The notes under the pieces are model-generated. The model did not search any database. It was given only the letters and a program-made list of their open reading frames with translations, and was not told the DNA's origin. Below are positions 25,637-49,654 of a stretch of 64,000 bases of DNA, piece after piece. The position numbers and the translations under genes are program-made. This DNA is from Datnioides undecimradiatus (lineage: Eukaryota; Chordata; Actinopteri; Lobotiformes; Datnioididae). Numbering within the stretch: position 1 is the first letter of the stretch; each line of letters opens with the position of its first letter. Location of the stretch: assembly GCA_008933995.1 (NCBI GenBank), contig WARS01000033.1, forward strand, positions 4,767,787 through 4,831,786, written 5' to 3'.

Positions 25637-27035
25637 GTAAGGAGGATACCGAGGCGAATCATGTGCTCTGTCTGTGACTTTACGCGACTGTTGAGGCGCT
25701 GTCTTGGCGGAAAACACAACAGTTAAATTAGTTGGTGAGCGTTAACAGTTGCAGCTAGGTAGCTAGCAACACAGATAGGCAAGCTAGCAGGGCGCTCAAC
25801 AAACCAACGAAAGCCAAATGTTCTGAGACCAGAGGCGTCATGCTGACCACTCTATACATACAGTGAGGGTCTTCACATGGGATACTGTAAGAACTTTAGG
25901 ACAGGCCAGGCAGAGGCAGCTAACACTGACAGTCACGTAACGCTATCACCTACTTTAGCTAGCCCACTGAGTCAGCTTGCTAACGTTAACTTACACAAAC
26001 AATAACACGCCGGCCGAATTTCACTTTAGCATTGTTACATCAGGTCAATATGTGACAGAGAGTCAGCCCTAATGAATATATGAATGTTAAGCTGTGCAGA
26101 TAACGTTAGCACTGACAAATAAACGGTGTAATTAATGGTGTGTGTAAAGAGGACGGACAATAGCAGCATTATTAAGCAGACATTAGCGGTAGTCATGTTT
26201 TCAGCTATGTTAGAAGGCTAATGACATCAGACTCTGTGTCAGACCTCTCCATTTTTACTGTCTGTGTCGTGCCTGAGTAGTGTGTGTCCTGATTTTTCTG
26301 CGTGTGATCTTAATTACATTCAGCATTACTGTGCCTGGAACACTCTCCAACCCTAACTTCAATAGTAGTATAAGCAGATGGCTAATGTGGTGGGTATGTG
26401 TTAAACTAAGTAGAATCATATCAGGCGATAATCACCATGAAACGGTTACCATAAATACCCCAGGCACTGAAAGCTGCACAGCTGATTGTCACTGAACTGT
26501 CTCACGTTTAGAATTGCCTTTGTCATGCATGTGATTACTGTAATTGTTCTTAAAAGTAACATAAGTAGTGTAATACTTATGGATTTGATTTGACTTTCTC
26601 ATATACACATGAAAAACTGTATTTACTAATATTAATCTTATTATCACCACTCGCTGGTTTTAGGAGCACAAATGGGATTGTTTTGTTTTAAAAGGCTTTA
26701 TTCAACAAAAAAATAGAATTAACTCTTATCACAACCTTAAATTCACTTTAAATGAAAACTTAAATTCACTTTATATAAAACCTTAAGTTCACTACAGAAT
26801 GACCCTCTAGCAAGTGCATCCCTAGCATAGCAAAGGGAGTCTTTAACTGTACATTTTAAAGGTCACTGTAAATTTCTAGAAAGACTCCCACCCACTCGCT
26901 CTCGTCCTCATTCTGTTTCCATGGTTCTGGGTCGTGGCAGGTTACTGGGTGAGCCTCTCCCTGCCATGAGAGCTGACCACCAGGTCACCACCCCCCCCTC
27001 CTTCTGCAGTTGATGGATCTGCAGCTGGTCCAGAG

Positions 27036-32727
<5,692 letters not shown>

Positions 32728-33970
32728 TGGATCCGCTTTAAGGGAGAAGGAAAGCATGATGATGAGTGGCCTCCCTCAATGTGATTCCCCTTGATGAAGA
32801 TGATGCGGTTTAGAACAAAGGCTTTCCATGTTTTTATCTACTCTCTGGCCCTTTACTCCTTCATTTGCTGCACCCACCAGACACATTTTCAGTGTGACAC
32901 AAAAACTGACTGCCCTGTGCCTCACACTCAAAACACATTATATACTCAGCTCTTGACTTGTTTTCTTTTGTGAATTCTCTTTCATTGTTTGTTTTTTTTT
33001 GTATAATGTGCCATTTGAGTGACTCCTTTAATAAATTACAGCACAAGGAATCATATAGTTTTAATATGTTTGAGAAAACTTGTGACTAAAGAAGGATTTT
33101 TTTTTAATTTGGGGCTTGTTTGCATCCAGAAGCAAAGCACAGTCTTGTTTTACCTACACTACATGTTCTGATGTTGCAAGTCACGTTCCTTCCTCACAGA
33201 TTGAATGCTCTCTTGCACACGGACATGTTTCCCTGTCATGTGTTGAGCGGTTCCAGGAATAAGGTTGTATAGTTAAAAAGGGAGGTTTTTTATCCTGTAA
33301 GAGCTTTGTTTTAAGTAGAACGTACAAATCAGTTCAAGAGCTGCTATAAAAAGGGTTGGTGACCTTCGTAATGGAAACCAAATAACAAAGTCCCTCCTGT
33401 CATGTGTTGACTAAGGTTGGCTTTGTGTCTCATCGCCCATTAAAACGTCACTTCACTGTCTGATGAGATGTAGATGTTGCACAGGACATGGTGACACCAG
33501 CAAAGGAAGTGTGGCCTAAGAGTTTCCAGTCTGTGTGAATTTAGGAGATGATGACACTGCCAAACTGCTTTATGTATGTTTTTATTTCACGCCAGCCACC
33601 GCAGTGCTAAGCTCTGTAATAAAGGAAGGAGTCACATGGTCTTTATATGTTCATAAACAGCTGATCAGCACGTTTTCCCTCAGAAAGCAGAAGCAAAAAC
33701 AGTCCATCGGCTGTTAGGTCTGTGTGCTGTAAATACAATGTTACATATGTCCTGAATGTTTAACCAGAGGCACGCCACCACGCAGCGACTCAGCCACCAA
33801 CCTTTTTCTCACAGAGAACATCAGAACGTATGGCCGTGGGGAGGGGCCACCTGAATTTGAAACTGTGTACAGTTATTGTAAGAGGAGCAAAGTGTTTGTG
33901 CAGACTGATGCTTTATCTGTGAGTGAGGTTTTGTAAAAGTAATTCGTCCAATTTCAATAAAAATGATCAG
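32728..33970 (+). other. ei24: ei24 3' UTR (two candidate poly(A) signals)
   Basis: AATAAA occurs at 33030-33035, about 300 bases after the stop, and again at 33956-33961. A short and a long 3' UTR of about 0.3 and 1.2 kb are both plausible. No further coding exon is seen. Confidence 0.5.
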
Positions 33971-34740
33971 TATTGAGTATTTTGATTACTGCTCAGGGTT
34001 TAGCTACCATGGTGAGTGCAGCGCCGGATATCTGAGACTCAGCAGTGAAAAGATGAGGATCGGGAAGGTGGAACAGTTAGAGCTAGTAGTCACAATGAAA
34101 ACCACTAAAATTAAGACATGCATTACTGTTTTAACTGCAAAGTGAAGTGGATGTGACCCTACATCCCCGTAGATGTGTGCCATCCAATGCAATAATAGAG
34201 CAGGGTTAAAGAAGCAGATGTAGGTGCGAAAACCACAATATTCAGTAAGTGCTGCATGTTAAAATGCAGTAAATATGTGGGGAAACTCATTTATGGTGAG
34301 TTTAACTATTCTCACTCAAGACACTGGCACTGTGTAGTTCCTGGAGAAACCCCTCAGCCCACAGAGAAATAGACAGTACAGTGCTTTGAAAATTTGAAAA
34401 TGTGCACATCAAGATGCAACTGAATTTTTCATTTTTATTTCCTCATCACATACTCTGATCAGCATTTGTAATGTACAATTTTAAACAGGAGACAGAATAA
34501 AAAGGGGGAAAAGACTGTATATATCCCTGTACAAACTTCAAGCAAGCATACCGTCATCCAGAATATAAATGACTGATTTTACACTATTGAGCCAACTATC
34601 AATAAGTTGTACATAGTTGGTAATATTGGCTGTTCTTTGGCTTCGGTTGCATCTCTGAAATGCTGTTGCCTTTATAGTTTTCCACCAGTAGGGGGAGACG
34701 CGTTGCTTTTCCTTACTAAGGACACGTCACTACACTACAG
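33971..34740. other. Intergenic region between ei24 and stt3a
   Basis: No gene or recognised repeat is seen. Small open frames on both strands at 33963-34192 are not conserved-looking. Confidence 0.5.
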
Positions 34741-34914
34741 CGGCAAGGCAGGGAACCAAAACTGAGTGACAACCAACGAGCCAATCCCATTTATGTGGAA
34801 GTCATCATTGACTGACGCTCCACCAATAAACGCGCGCCGTGGCTTAGTTGAGGCGGGGCTAGGTCACGGTGAAGGTTGTGTGCGAATAGTGTATGAGTAG
34901 CAGGAGCAGAGCGG
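34741..34914 (+). promoter_or_regulatory. stt3a: stt3a promoter and 5' untranslated exon
   Basis: Two CCAAT boxes (AGCCAATCCC near 34779 and CACCAATAAA near 34821) precede a GC-rich stretch. The second is followed, after ten bases, by CGTGG, an arrangement resembling an ER stress response element with the CCACG half in reverse orientation. A noncoding exon ends at AGAGCGG/GTGAGT (34914). The next acceptor, TCCCATCAG before 35720, leads to the start codon at 35753. Confidence 0.5.
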
Positions 34915-35731
34915 GTGAGTCTTGCTGAACATGAAATATTAAACCTCTTAGCAAATTTAGAAGGAGCAATTTCAATTCTAGCCTGCTATCCTGTTGCCAG
35001 TTATGAAGGAGGTACTGGTGTTTTCTTTATAAGTCAGAAAAGAGTCGCGGGGCCAAGGTGTTCATTATACATCTGCTAGTAGGTTAGCCGCGCTAGCTAC
35101 TCACACACTTTTAACTGGATGGAAGCAGCATCAACACTAGCCGGCCTGATGCTTACTAGCTACAACATGCACTCTAATGTGCAGCCGTGCTCGCATTCAT
35201 TTTAAATGTACACGTTGTGCGTGGTAATAGCTGTTTTAGAGATGTTAGCTGCCGTTCACTCCCGTGCTCTGTGATGCTGGAGAGGCTGGTTTGCTGTCAG
35301 TGCTCCTAATGCTCGCTCTGATTCAACTGCCGTGAAAGTTAGCATTGATTAGATCCGCGTTCAGCTCCAGCGGTCGTGTTTTCGCTTTGTAAAAACTTGC
35401 AAAGTCTGGAGAAGAGAGGCACAAATCCCTGCAGAAGTTTTCCACGGTGGCTGCTTCCTGGTTCCTGACGCCACATCTTAGTGCGTGGCCTTATCTGGTT
35501 GGGCTGGACATGGAAGTTGACTGTTCACAGTTGAAAGACTTGGATTTGTTTCTCTTAATATCTGGCTCAGTTGAAGTCTAATCCTGAAAGATTTTATTTA
35601 TTTTGCAGGATATTTTCTTTTCTAAAAATAAAACTTAGGTAAGGCGCACGCAGGGCTTTTCTTCACAGCCCTCCTGTTTGTACCTCTCAGCCTCACAGTG
35701 TTTGTCTTCCTCCCATCAGGTAGTACGGTGA

Positions 35732-41068
<5,337 letters not shown>

Positions 41069-41415
41069 AGCCTTCAGACAGCAGTGAAAACGACCTTTTA
41101 GCGCACAGCACTGAACACCTTCCCCTGTGGTCTGCAGATGAGTGGGAAAAGTACTTTTTATACTTTTGTTGGGGGGGGGGGGGGGGGGAAGACAATTGCA
41201 TCCAAGAGATTCTTTGTTTTTGTGGATGATTTTCATTTTTTTTTTATTTTGTTATAATGAAACGTCTCATCTGGGATCAGAGGGAGCTGGTGTCAAAACG
41301 TCCAGTATGATGTCAGGAGGTGTAATTCGCCATGAAGTGGCCAAAAGAAAGCAGTGCTCATTTAAGAGCGCTTTGGATTTTTACAATGTGGTCAATAAAA
41401 AGTGGGATTAAATGT
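41069..41415 (+). other. stt3a: stt3a 3' UTR with an 18-G tract
   Basis: AATAAA at 41394-41399 probably ends the transcript about 20 bases later. At 41171-41188 the UTR has an unbroken run of 18 guanines, followed by T-rich sequence at about 41235. Confidence 0.6.
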
Positions 41416-41814
41416 GATAAAACTGCAGTTTGTCTTTAATACCGCTCACAAAATTGAGCCAGTTGATTGTGGAACGAATGTGAAATTGATCCAGACAGCA
41501 GTTTGAATCTAGAGACCCACGGCTGGTTCAAGAGAACTTATCCATATTACATTCATAACAAACTAGATCCCAGTGGCTGTCTTCCCCCCCCTGTGTTTCT
41601 GATGTCATCACCGAGTGATTTCATGGATTGCATTCATTTGCTTCCTGAATTACTTCATTCAGCCACTGTACTCCCATAATAAGCTTGAGCTGGTTATTGG
41701 TTGTTCTTGGATCTTAACACCTAGTGTGACTACAGTTGTCATTTATACAATGTTGGCCATATGATAAAGATGAAATCTTGACTTTGTTTTATATATAGTG
41801 GCATAAATAATTAA
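41416..41814. other. Short convergent intergenic stretch between stt3a and the ckap2-like gene
   Basis: About 400 bases separating two convergent poly(A) regions. Nothing recognised. Confidence 0.5.
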
Positions 41815-42065
41815 GATAAATCATTATTTTATTGTGTTGCATTTGGCAATTGCACATCAGCTTTATATTTAAACAAATAGTATAATATAGTGTGAGAAAG
41901 TAATACATTCAGAACAGAAAAGACAGGAACTGTGTTTCCAAACAGTTAAATACATACAATTCTTTGCTTAGACACATTCGGATTAGTAAAACCATTTTTA
42001 AAAGAATAGAAGGTGTCCATTAGTTTTGCTTCAAAGCTTATTTTAAACTGCACACAGAGAGCGCC
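41815..42065 (-). other. 3' UTR of the ckap2-like gene
   Basis: On the minus strand AATAAA (TTTATT at 41828-41833) lies about 235 bases after the stop codon. Confidence 0.6.
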
Positions 42066-44452
42066 TCACAAACTGGACTGGTCAGGCAGATCCTCCAGGA
42101 GAGCTGGATTTTTTCTGTAGATGTAGGCATTTGGATCATCATCCAGCTTTACCAGCTCTGCCAGCGAGGACACGCAGGGATCATGATCAACCAGCATCGC
42201 CGGCAGGTGGGAGGATTTGCGCTGGATGCGACAGGAACGGCGCACTGGTGTCAGAAACTTCAGGTCCTTGATGTTCTTTCTCCTGGATGCACTTGTGCTG
42301 ACGTCCCTTTCGATTGTCTTCTTGACGCTAAACAAAGGATAACTGAAAGGTAAACTACTGTATTGAGGGTCAAACTGACTGTCACTAAACCATGGTCCGT
42401 TCATGAAGTTACTGACTAAAAGGATTAGGCATAAAAAAGCAAGTATTGCAGTGAAAGTTGAAGGACTTACCTTTGCAGGTATGGAGTGGTCTTCACACTG
42501 TACTTTACTACTGAAGCCTCCTCCATCTGTGGTGTGGTCTCCATCACACAATCATCACTTCCTACTTCCTCATCCGTCTGCACTTCCTGGTCACTTTCTT
42601 CATCGCTTTCTTCTACCTCATCTTTCTCTTGCTCAGCCTTTAGCTGCTGGCTAACATCCTCAGGCATGTCATCCTTCATCTCCTCTCTGTTACATTCATC
42701 CTTTGGTTTGCTGTCCTCAACTTCATCAGCGTGCACCTCAGTCACCTGTGAGAGTTCTTAGAGAAACAAAAGTGACTGGTAAATATAAGCATCTACACAT
42801 CAGGCAACATCGGCAACAGTCAGATTAAATATTAATTCTTCTTTACACCAGAGATGTCAGTGACCTGGATAGATGGTTTAAAGACTTTACCAAATGCAAA
42901 AACTCCAAACAAGATCATAGTGGACAGACAGATTAACTTACCATCGCTGCACTTCGAGGGTATCGCCATAGCTTCCAAAGCATCGCACAGGTTCACAACA
43001 ATCTGTCAAAATGAAAACAATGTTAATCACTGTGGGGGGTATTATTTCCCAAACAGCAACAGAAACCCTGCCTGTGTCCTTACATCTTCCACTCTGTCCT
43101 GTGGGTCAATAGGCAGACCTGCGTCAGAGTCTTCCAGCAGGTCCAGGGTGGTGTTCATGATGACTGAAGTTTCACTGCGTGCTACCAACTCCGCTCCCTG
43201 GGTATCTGCAGGGAGCGGGTCAGCAGAGTCTGACTGCTGCGTTTCCAGACATGGTTCAGGTTCAGGGTTGCACTGCACAGCTGGCTGAGAAGGTGGTTTG
43301 AGATCAGCTTCAGGCTTTGTGTGGGCTTTTGTTTTTGAGGGTGCTGCTGCGCTCGTAGCTGGTCTCTTGAGTGTCTTGCCCTTGGAGGCCAGCCACTCTG
43401 CCAGTTTCGCTCTGCAGGGGAACACAAACATTTTAACTTTTCTGATGCACAGCTACTCTCTGGAAAACATCAAAGGTGTATGAGTGAGCAATATTATGTT
43501 ACCTTCTTTCCTCTGCAGTCTCCATGGTAAATCTGTACAGGCTGACAGTGCTTGTGACTGGAGGCTTGATGACCTTCTTGTCTGTCGCTGGAACATTCTG
43601 AGTCCCATTTCTCTTGGTTAAAGCCACTTTAGTGTTCCTGGAGCTGGTACTGGTTAGTGTTGTAGACACAACTCTGGCTGGAGGGCAAGCAGACCGAAAT
43701 CCAGCAAGAGGACGGCTGGTGGCGGCGGGCTTCGACCCATGTGCAGGTCTGTCCGAGGATGACTTGGACCTTGTCTGTGCAGGATTCTGTGTGCCGTGCT
43801 TGGGAAGGTCAGCAACTGATTTGGGCCTGATTTTTGTCACGTTTCCAACCCTCTGGCTCTCTGTTTTGGGTGCCGATGTCTTGGGATCTGCCGCGCCCAC
43901 GTTGGTGCTCGATTTCCAAATTGATCCAATTTTAGACTGGACAATCTTGCCTTTGTACATGCCAGGAGCCGACTTTGATGGTGGCACAGGAGCTGGGGGC
44001 TTTGGAGCTGCTGCAGCTAATGTTTTGCCTTTCACAGCCTGTTCGTTGAGGAATGCCTGGCTATGTGTCTGTCGCTGTTTAACACCTGTAGCAGCAGCTC
44101 CTTTGCCACCTCTCTGCACAGCGTTTGCCGTTTTGAGAGCCTCGCCAGACGTCGACCTTGTGTCCGCCTGTTTGGCCCTGGCTTTAAGAGGACCATTCTT
44201 TGCCAGGTTTTGCTCCGTCTTGTTGTTCTTCAGATGGAAGGGAGCTGCTTTTGTTTTCTCTCTCTTGATGAGGGCCTTGCTCCCATATGCTGGTTCAGCA
44301 TTTTCCTTGTTTGCCTAATACAAACAAACAACAATATAACCAGGTTGGCTGAATGTAGGGAGTAAAACTCTAACACAGCAGGACATGTACTTCATAAGAT
44401 AATGTTAACTTACTTTCCTGTGGTTCCGCCTGGAAACTGCGACGTTGTCCAT
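42066..44452 (-). CDS. CKAP2/CKAP2L-family mitotic spindle protein, 595 aa
   Basis: Six coding exons in minus-strand order: 44414-44452, 43503-44314, 43084-43411, 42942-43002, 42471-42756 and 42066-42327, joining to 1,788 nt. The N-terminal half is a basic, Pro/Ser/Lys-rich disordered region. It is followed by the family signature RFTMETAEERRAKLAEWLAS and KGKTLKRP at about residues 275-300, an acidic Glu/Asp-rich stretch, and a C-terminal block DLKFLTPVRRSCRIQRKSS with MLVDHDPCVSSL, as in vertebrate CKAP2. These proteins bind and stabilise spindle microtubules and are expressed in G2/M. The C-terminus fits ckap2 somewhat better than ckap2l, but the paralogue was not settled. The start codon lies 8 bases into its exon. 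A noncoding exon is predicted upstream. Confidence 0.88.
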
Positions 44453-44983
44453 TGCGAAGCCTGAACCAGGTTATATCAGTGGAGATCTCTGGGGGGCGAG
44501 CAAAGTAATAAAAACATAAGCACGATTAGGAGACTCCTACTTTAACAATCTTCAAGTTAGGTCTCATTACATCTATCAGCTACTTTAACGTTATATCTTG
44601 TTGATATGGCGCTAACCGCCCATCCTCAGGCACACTGCCGAAACCTGGCGACAGTTTCGCTGCATGTAATGGCATTTTTGTGCTTTTTAATTTACCTTTG
44701 GAGAAAATAACAATAAAAGCCACAGTAACATCCACTGGTTATCTAATTTCTTGTGATATTTGCAGGTATTAAGTAGTTGGACTCGTTATATTGAACAACA
44801 GGCAAGAAAAGGTCATTAGCACCCTTTAGCAAAGTGGTCCAGCGTTACGTTACAATAAATGCGAACAAATGTGTTAGTGGGACGTTAGCTGTATGTTTAG
44901 CCGTATTATTTGATCTAATGCGCTGACTGTATCTTTCCTTATACTTAACATAAGTAAAAAATGTTAAATAAATCGTAACTTAC

Positions 44984-45210
44984 CTTGCTGTTACCCTCTG
45001 TTGCACAATACAGGGAGAAAGCCCCTGAAATGCAGCACAACTCCGGAGCAGAACAGGTCGCTTGTGTCCCTGCAGAAAAAAACATTTGATTTGACTTGGC
45101 GCCGCTGCGTTGCAATTGGTCAAAACAGTCTCGCGAGATTAAAAAAAGCAACCAATAGGCTGTTTCGAAACTGAGAGCGAGACTTGAAGGAGACTTCACT
45201 CTTTCATCCA
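44984..45210 (-). promoter_or_regulatory. Promoter and 5' untranslated exon of the ckap2-like gene
   Basis: On the minus strand a donor GCAAG/GTAAGTT defines a noncoding exon whose low end is 44984. It splices to the acceptor at 44460/44461. Upstream are two CCAAT boxes about 38 bases apart (ATTGG at 45114 and CCAAT at 45152), TCTCGCGAGA at 45129-45138 between them, and a palindromic GTTTCGAAAC at about 45163-45172 that resembles a cell-cycle CHR element. This combination is typical of G2/M genes. Confidence 0.6.
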
Positions 45211-46275
45211 ACTAGTTTTCGTTCCCTCTGTTTAAATGTTTGAACCCAAATAGGATTCCTCCACCAACCGGCCCATGTCAACAGCTACACGCCCAACACA
45301 TGACAGGCCTGACCTGTAAAAACACAGAACTGATTGCCTGAAAAGGACTTTCAATCACCCACATTAGAATACAATGATATTAAATTTGGAGTTGTAACTG
45401 GGTATAAAACGTCAATTGATGTGCAATAGCCTTATTATTATAGCAAAACAATTTTCACATACGGTGTTTGTAGTGCCAGATCACCAGTTTTAGCCTTAAA
45501 ACCTCCACTGATTTGTTAGGACATATGGGGTCATCATCACCACAGTGAACATTAAATCTTGAGTACAATATGCAAATACACTAATTTCACTGATGATAAT
45601 AATGGCTATAGTAATGACAAGAAGAAGTGAGATAGTCAAGGACCGTGTGTGTTAAAATGCACAGCTATATGGTGTGAATATATTGTATGAGTATGTTTTG
45701 AATAATGCCATGGCATGCTGTCAACCTTAGGGCTTTGAAAAGACTGCTGAGGATTATGGGAAATAAGCGAAGCGCGCGCTGTAAAGCACGTTGTAAAAAT
45801 GCATCAAGCGCCAAAACTGTTTCAATAAGCGAGGGCCTTCAAATTAAAGTCAACATTACGCTCAAACACAAAAGCAGCCAACAACGTTATTTTTCTGTGG
45901 GGCGAAGATACAGGTGTCCTAATAATAAAGTGACAAAACATACAATAAGGATCCTCTGGGGTAAAGTGGGCAGCGAATAGTATTATTGAAGATACAGGAA
46001 GATGACAAATTACATAACAACCCATCACGGACTGGCGGGCATAAATATATTTTGGTGGACTTGTGAATAATAAACATGAATATTTTGCAAACATGCATGT
46101 GTGTTATTTACAAGCTGCTTTAATTACTCAAAAACAATGCATTTTATTTTGAAAGCTCAAATCGGAAGTTGTCTTGCTGTCCTAACTGCCTTGACAGCTA
46201 ACTAGCGTTAGCAACACAGTTAGCTATCCCCCAGAGTGTTTCACCGCAACAACTGGTTTATGATACTACTTTATA
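45211..46275. other. Intergenic region between the ckap2-like gene and thap12
   Basis: Head-to-head gap. Near 45750 a reverse-strand TTTCCCATAATCC resembles a partial ZNF143/THAP11-type site. No coding exon is seen before the thap12 start. Confidence 0.45.
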
Positions 46276-49200
46276 ATGCAGAATCGCTGCGCTGTGCCGA
46301 ACTGTACCAGTAACAAACCCGACCCACAGCCACTCTTCCGGTTTCCACGTGATCCAGAAAGGTAAGTAATGCTAACGCTGATGGTACAGTGAAGAGGAAC
46401 GTCTCAGGCCACTATGAACAGTTATCTTTTTGGCTGTAGCAATAACATGACAAAACGTGCAGTCCAAACAAGGACAACGTTGGTTGACGTGTGTTTCAGC
46501 ATCATTTAAGTCGTTTATTCTGTCCCGTGTCGCATCTCCCATTAGACTCAATGTAGTACAGAAATGGCTATTTACTTCTCAACGTGGAAGCTCATTTCAG
46601 GAGTTTGACAGGTTCTCGCGCCCTTACACACCTGCCACACAATAAGACCTTTTACAGGATAACATGTTCATGCCTTAGTGACTTGCTTTGTCGGTGTATT
46701 TAATTACACCGCAAGAAGCATCAATCCCTACCTGTATTTATTGCATGATGGGAAACATGTGCATTTGCAAATCAAACTAGAGGCACTTGATCTGTAACCT
46801 GTCTGAAGTGCTGTGCTGCATTACAGTTTTTGCAGCTGTGAATTGGAGATATGATCCATCCTCACTAAAGAAACACCATCGCTCCATTGAGATTCATGTC
46901 ATCAGTCAATAATTTATAAGATTATTATAGAAATGTATGCTTTTGTTTTTGATCCATTGCTCACCATTAGATTCGTATAGTCATCAAGACACTGTGCAAC
47001 ATGTTATGGAAAGGGTGCTGGACTGATAAATCACTGAACCTCATGAAAGTTTACTTTTTCCCCCCTTTGAAATGGGTTTTAATTTTGGTTTCACCTCTTT
47101 TTTCAGGTCTAAGAAGTGGGTGGAAAAATGCCAGAGGCAAGAACTTGCAGACAAATCACCAGACCAGCTGTACAGATACTACAGAGTCTGTGGAAAACAT
47201 TTTGAATCATCCTCCATTAATAGTGTAAGTTGTGTTTTTAAGATGCTGATTGCTGAAGACGTGATTTTTTTTGACAGATCGACACCAGAGTTTGCTGTTT
47301 GCAGTGCTGTTATTTAATTTCCAGACTTAATGGCTCAATGCATTTATTATTTGCTCAATATGATATTTTGTACAAGATTTTGTGAATATGCAGGTACTGT
47401 GATCTTAACACAAACTCAACATATGTTTGATGTAGTCTTTATGTGCTGCATGATGAACTATTTTGGCTTGACTTTGTTTTCAGGATGCTCAGGGTGCAGT
47501 TTTGAAGGATGATGCCATACCAACTGTCTTTGACATGCCAAGCCAACCTCAAAATGGGCAGATGAAGCGCAGTAAAGAGCCAGTGAGTAAAATATATCTT
47601 AATTTATTGAATAGTGAAAACTAATTTCTATATATTGAATATTGTATTATATGTAATCTTATTTTTGACTATTTTTGATTTTTTTAGACCAAAGACGATA
47701 AAACAGAGACTAAGGGGAGAAAAAGTAAGTACAGATAATAAACTCATTTTTTATTACTGGACAATGAAACTAATGACTTCCACATGAACATTTATCACAA
47801 GAAGAATGACCTTTTTTTGCATCCGTTTCCCTTTTAGAAATCAAAAAGTCTCAAGCAGAAACAGCTAAGGAAGATGTCCAAGCACTCCCAGAAGAAGATG
47901 AGAACAAAGAGTATCTTAAGTCATTATTTGAAGTTCTTGTAGTGTTGGGAGAGCAGGGCATTCCTCCCACAGGGCCTGGCGATAACAAACAGGACAGCCT
48001 TGGGTTAAGCAACTTTCAGGCATTGTTAGAGTATCGTATGAATTGTGGAGATGAAGTCCTAAAGAAGACTTATGAAGAGAACAAGGAGTTCTGCTCTTCG
48101 GATCAGCTGAATCAGTTGACTGAGGTGTTTGAGAAAAGCATCCGCAGTAAGTTGGTGGAGGAAGTTAAACAAAATGGCTTTTTCTCTTTACTTACTGATG
48201 ATTTGGTGAAGATCTCCGGAGAATGGTACCTCCCTGTCTTTCTGCGTTATGTGGACAAGTCCAACCAGCAGCAGGAGAGGTTTGTTGGATTCTTGTCCTT
48301 TGAAGGTTATGGAGATGCCTTCACAGAGAAGCTCCTGTCTCAAATGACCGATGAATGGGGCTTGGATATGAAACTGTGTAGAGGTCAAGCCCACTCCTGC
48401 TCTGGGACACATTTTAGTAAAATAAAAAGATTTGTTGCCAAACTGGTGGAGAGGTACCCAATGGCAGTGCTTACACCAAGATCTAGTCGTACATTGAACG
48501 TGTCACTAGCAAATGGTATGGCTTTGTCAGGGGTTCAACTTGTCATGTCCACCCTTAGGAAGATAGAGTCCTTGTTCAGTCAGTCTCCTTCACTGCAGCT
48601 GGAGTTGGAACATGCCATTTCCATTTTCTTTCCAGACAAAGTGGAGAAAGCCAAGGAGCTCAAAGAAATCTGCCAAACCAGCTGGACGAGACGGAATGAT
48701 GCATTTGAGGTGGCATTAGAAATCCTAGAGGCATTGCTTCTCTGTGTGGACAGCGTGCATGACAACGAGGACATGAGGTGGAATGATCAAGTCACACACA
48801 ATGCCTTAGAGATTTCAAAGGCGCTGGCAGATTTTGAGTTCATCATGACATTGGTGGTGCTGAAAAACACTATGACACTGACGCGAGCATTTGGTATGAA
48901 TGTGCAAGGGCAAGCAACAGATGCCCACTTTGCTGCAACCAGTTTAAAAGCTGTACTTCACTCCCTAAAGGAAGTGTCTGACAACATCGATGTGTACCAT
49001 GAGTTCTGGAACGATGAGGCAGTTAATCTCGCGGCCGCAATGGAGGTCCCGGTTAAGATTCCTCGCTCATTCTTGAGAAAGCATCAGTTGGAATCTGGAG
49101 CCATTCAGCCAGAGAGTTACTACAAGGAGCACCTGTCTGTTCCTGTGGTGAACCATGTCATGAAAGAATTAAATGAGCTCTTCTCTGAGGACCACCTAAA

Positions 49201-49654
49201 GGCTCTGAGATGTCTGTCACTGGTCCCTGCTGTCATAGAGCAGCACAAGTCGACTGAACCGGAAGAAGAGAGTGTGCAGGTGTTTAAAAATGACATCCCG
49301 AACGCAGGAACCCTCTCCGCCGAGCTGCACTGTTGGTGGGTTAAATGGAGCAAAAAGGGCAAAGGCGAGACTTTGCCCTCCACCCTCAGTGAGACACTGC
49401 AGCTGGCCGACGTGAAGTTCTTCCCAAACATTCTTGCAGTTCTTAGACTGATCGGCATCCTGCCTACCTTGGCTCTGGAGGACAGCTGTGATGTGGCATA
49501 CAAGCGCTTCCAGATGTACATGGAGGACACACCTGAAAAATTCAAATCCAAAAGTCTTGCTCTTTTGAACATGAACTATGATGTTGGGTATGATCTTGAT
49601 GCAATAGTGGAGACCTACATGAAGACATACCCAGACAGGGAGGAAATGTCTTAG
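46276..49654 (+). CDS. thap12: THAP12-like protein: THAP zinc finger plus one hAT-transposase-derived module, 718 aa
   Basis: Exons 46276-46361, 47107-47224, 47484-47582, 47688-47724 (37 nt) and 47838-49654 join to 2,157 nt. The N-terminal THAP domain has the C2CH ligands C5, C10, C57 and H60, the invariant P24 and W33, and the AVPTIF-type box AIPTVF (79-84). A charged linker leads to one large-exon module. It has a decayed RNase H-like part (FFSLLTDDLVKI, LPVFLRYVD, CRGQAHS, then FIMTLVVLKN) and a C-terminal hAT dimerisation-type segment (FFPNILAVLRLIGILP ... SLALLNMN). Human THAP12 (PRKRIR, p52rIPK) has the same architecture at 761 residues and was described as acting on the PKR inhibitor p58IPK. 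The RGQGYD aspartate of active hAT transposases is missing, so no transposase activity is expected. Starting at a Met inside the big exon would lose the THAP domain. Confidence 0.95.

Noticed and set aside
43614-44318. 234-codon plus-strand open frame
   Set aside because: It is the antisense of the large, Lys/Pro/Ser-rich exon of the ckap2-like gene. The minus strand carries the conserved family motifs and splice sites.
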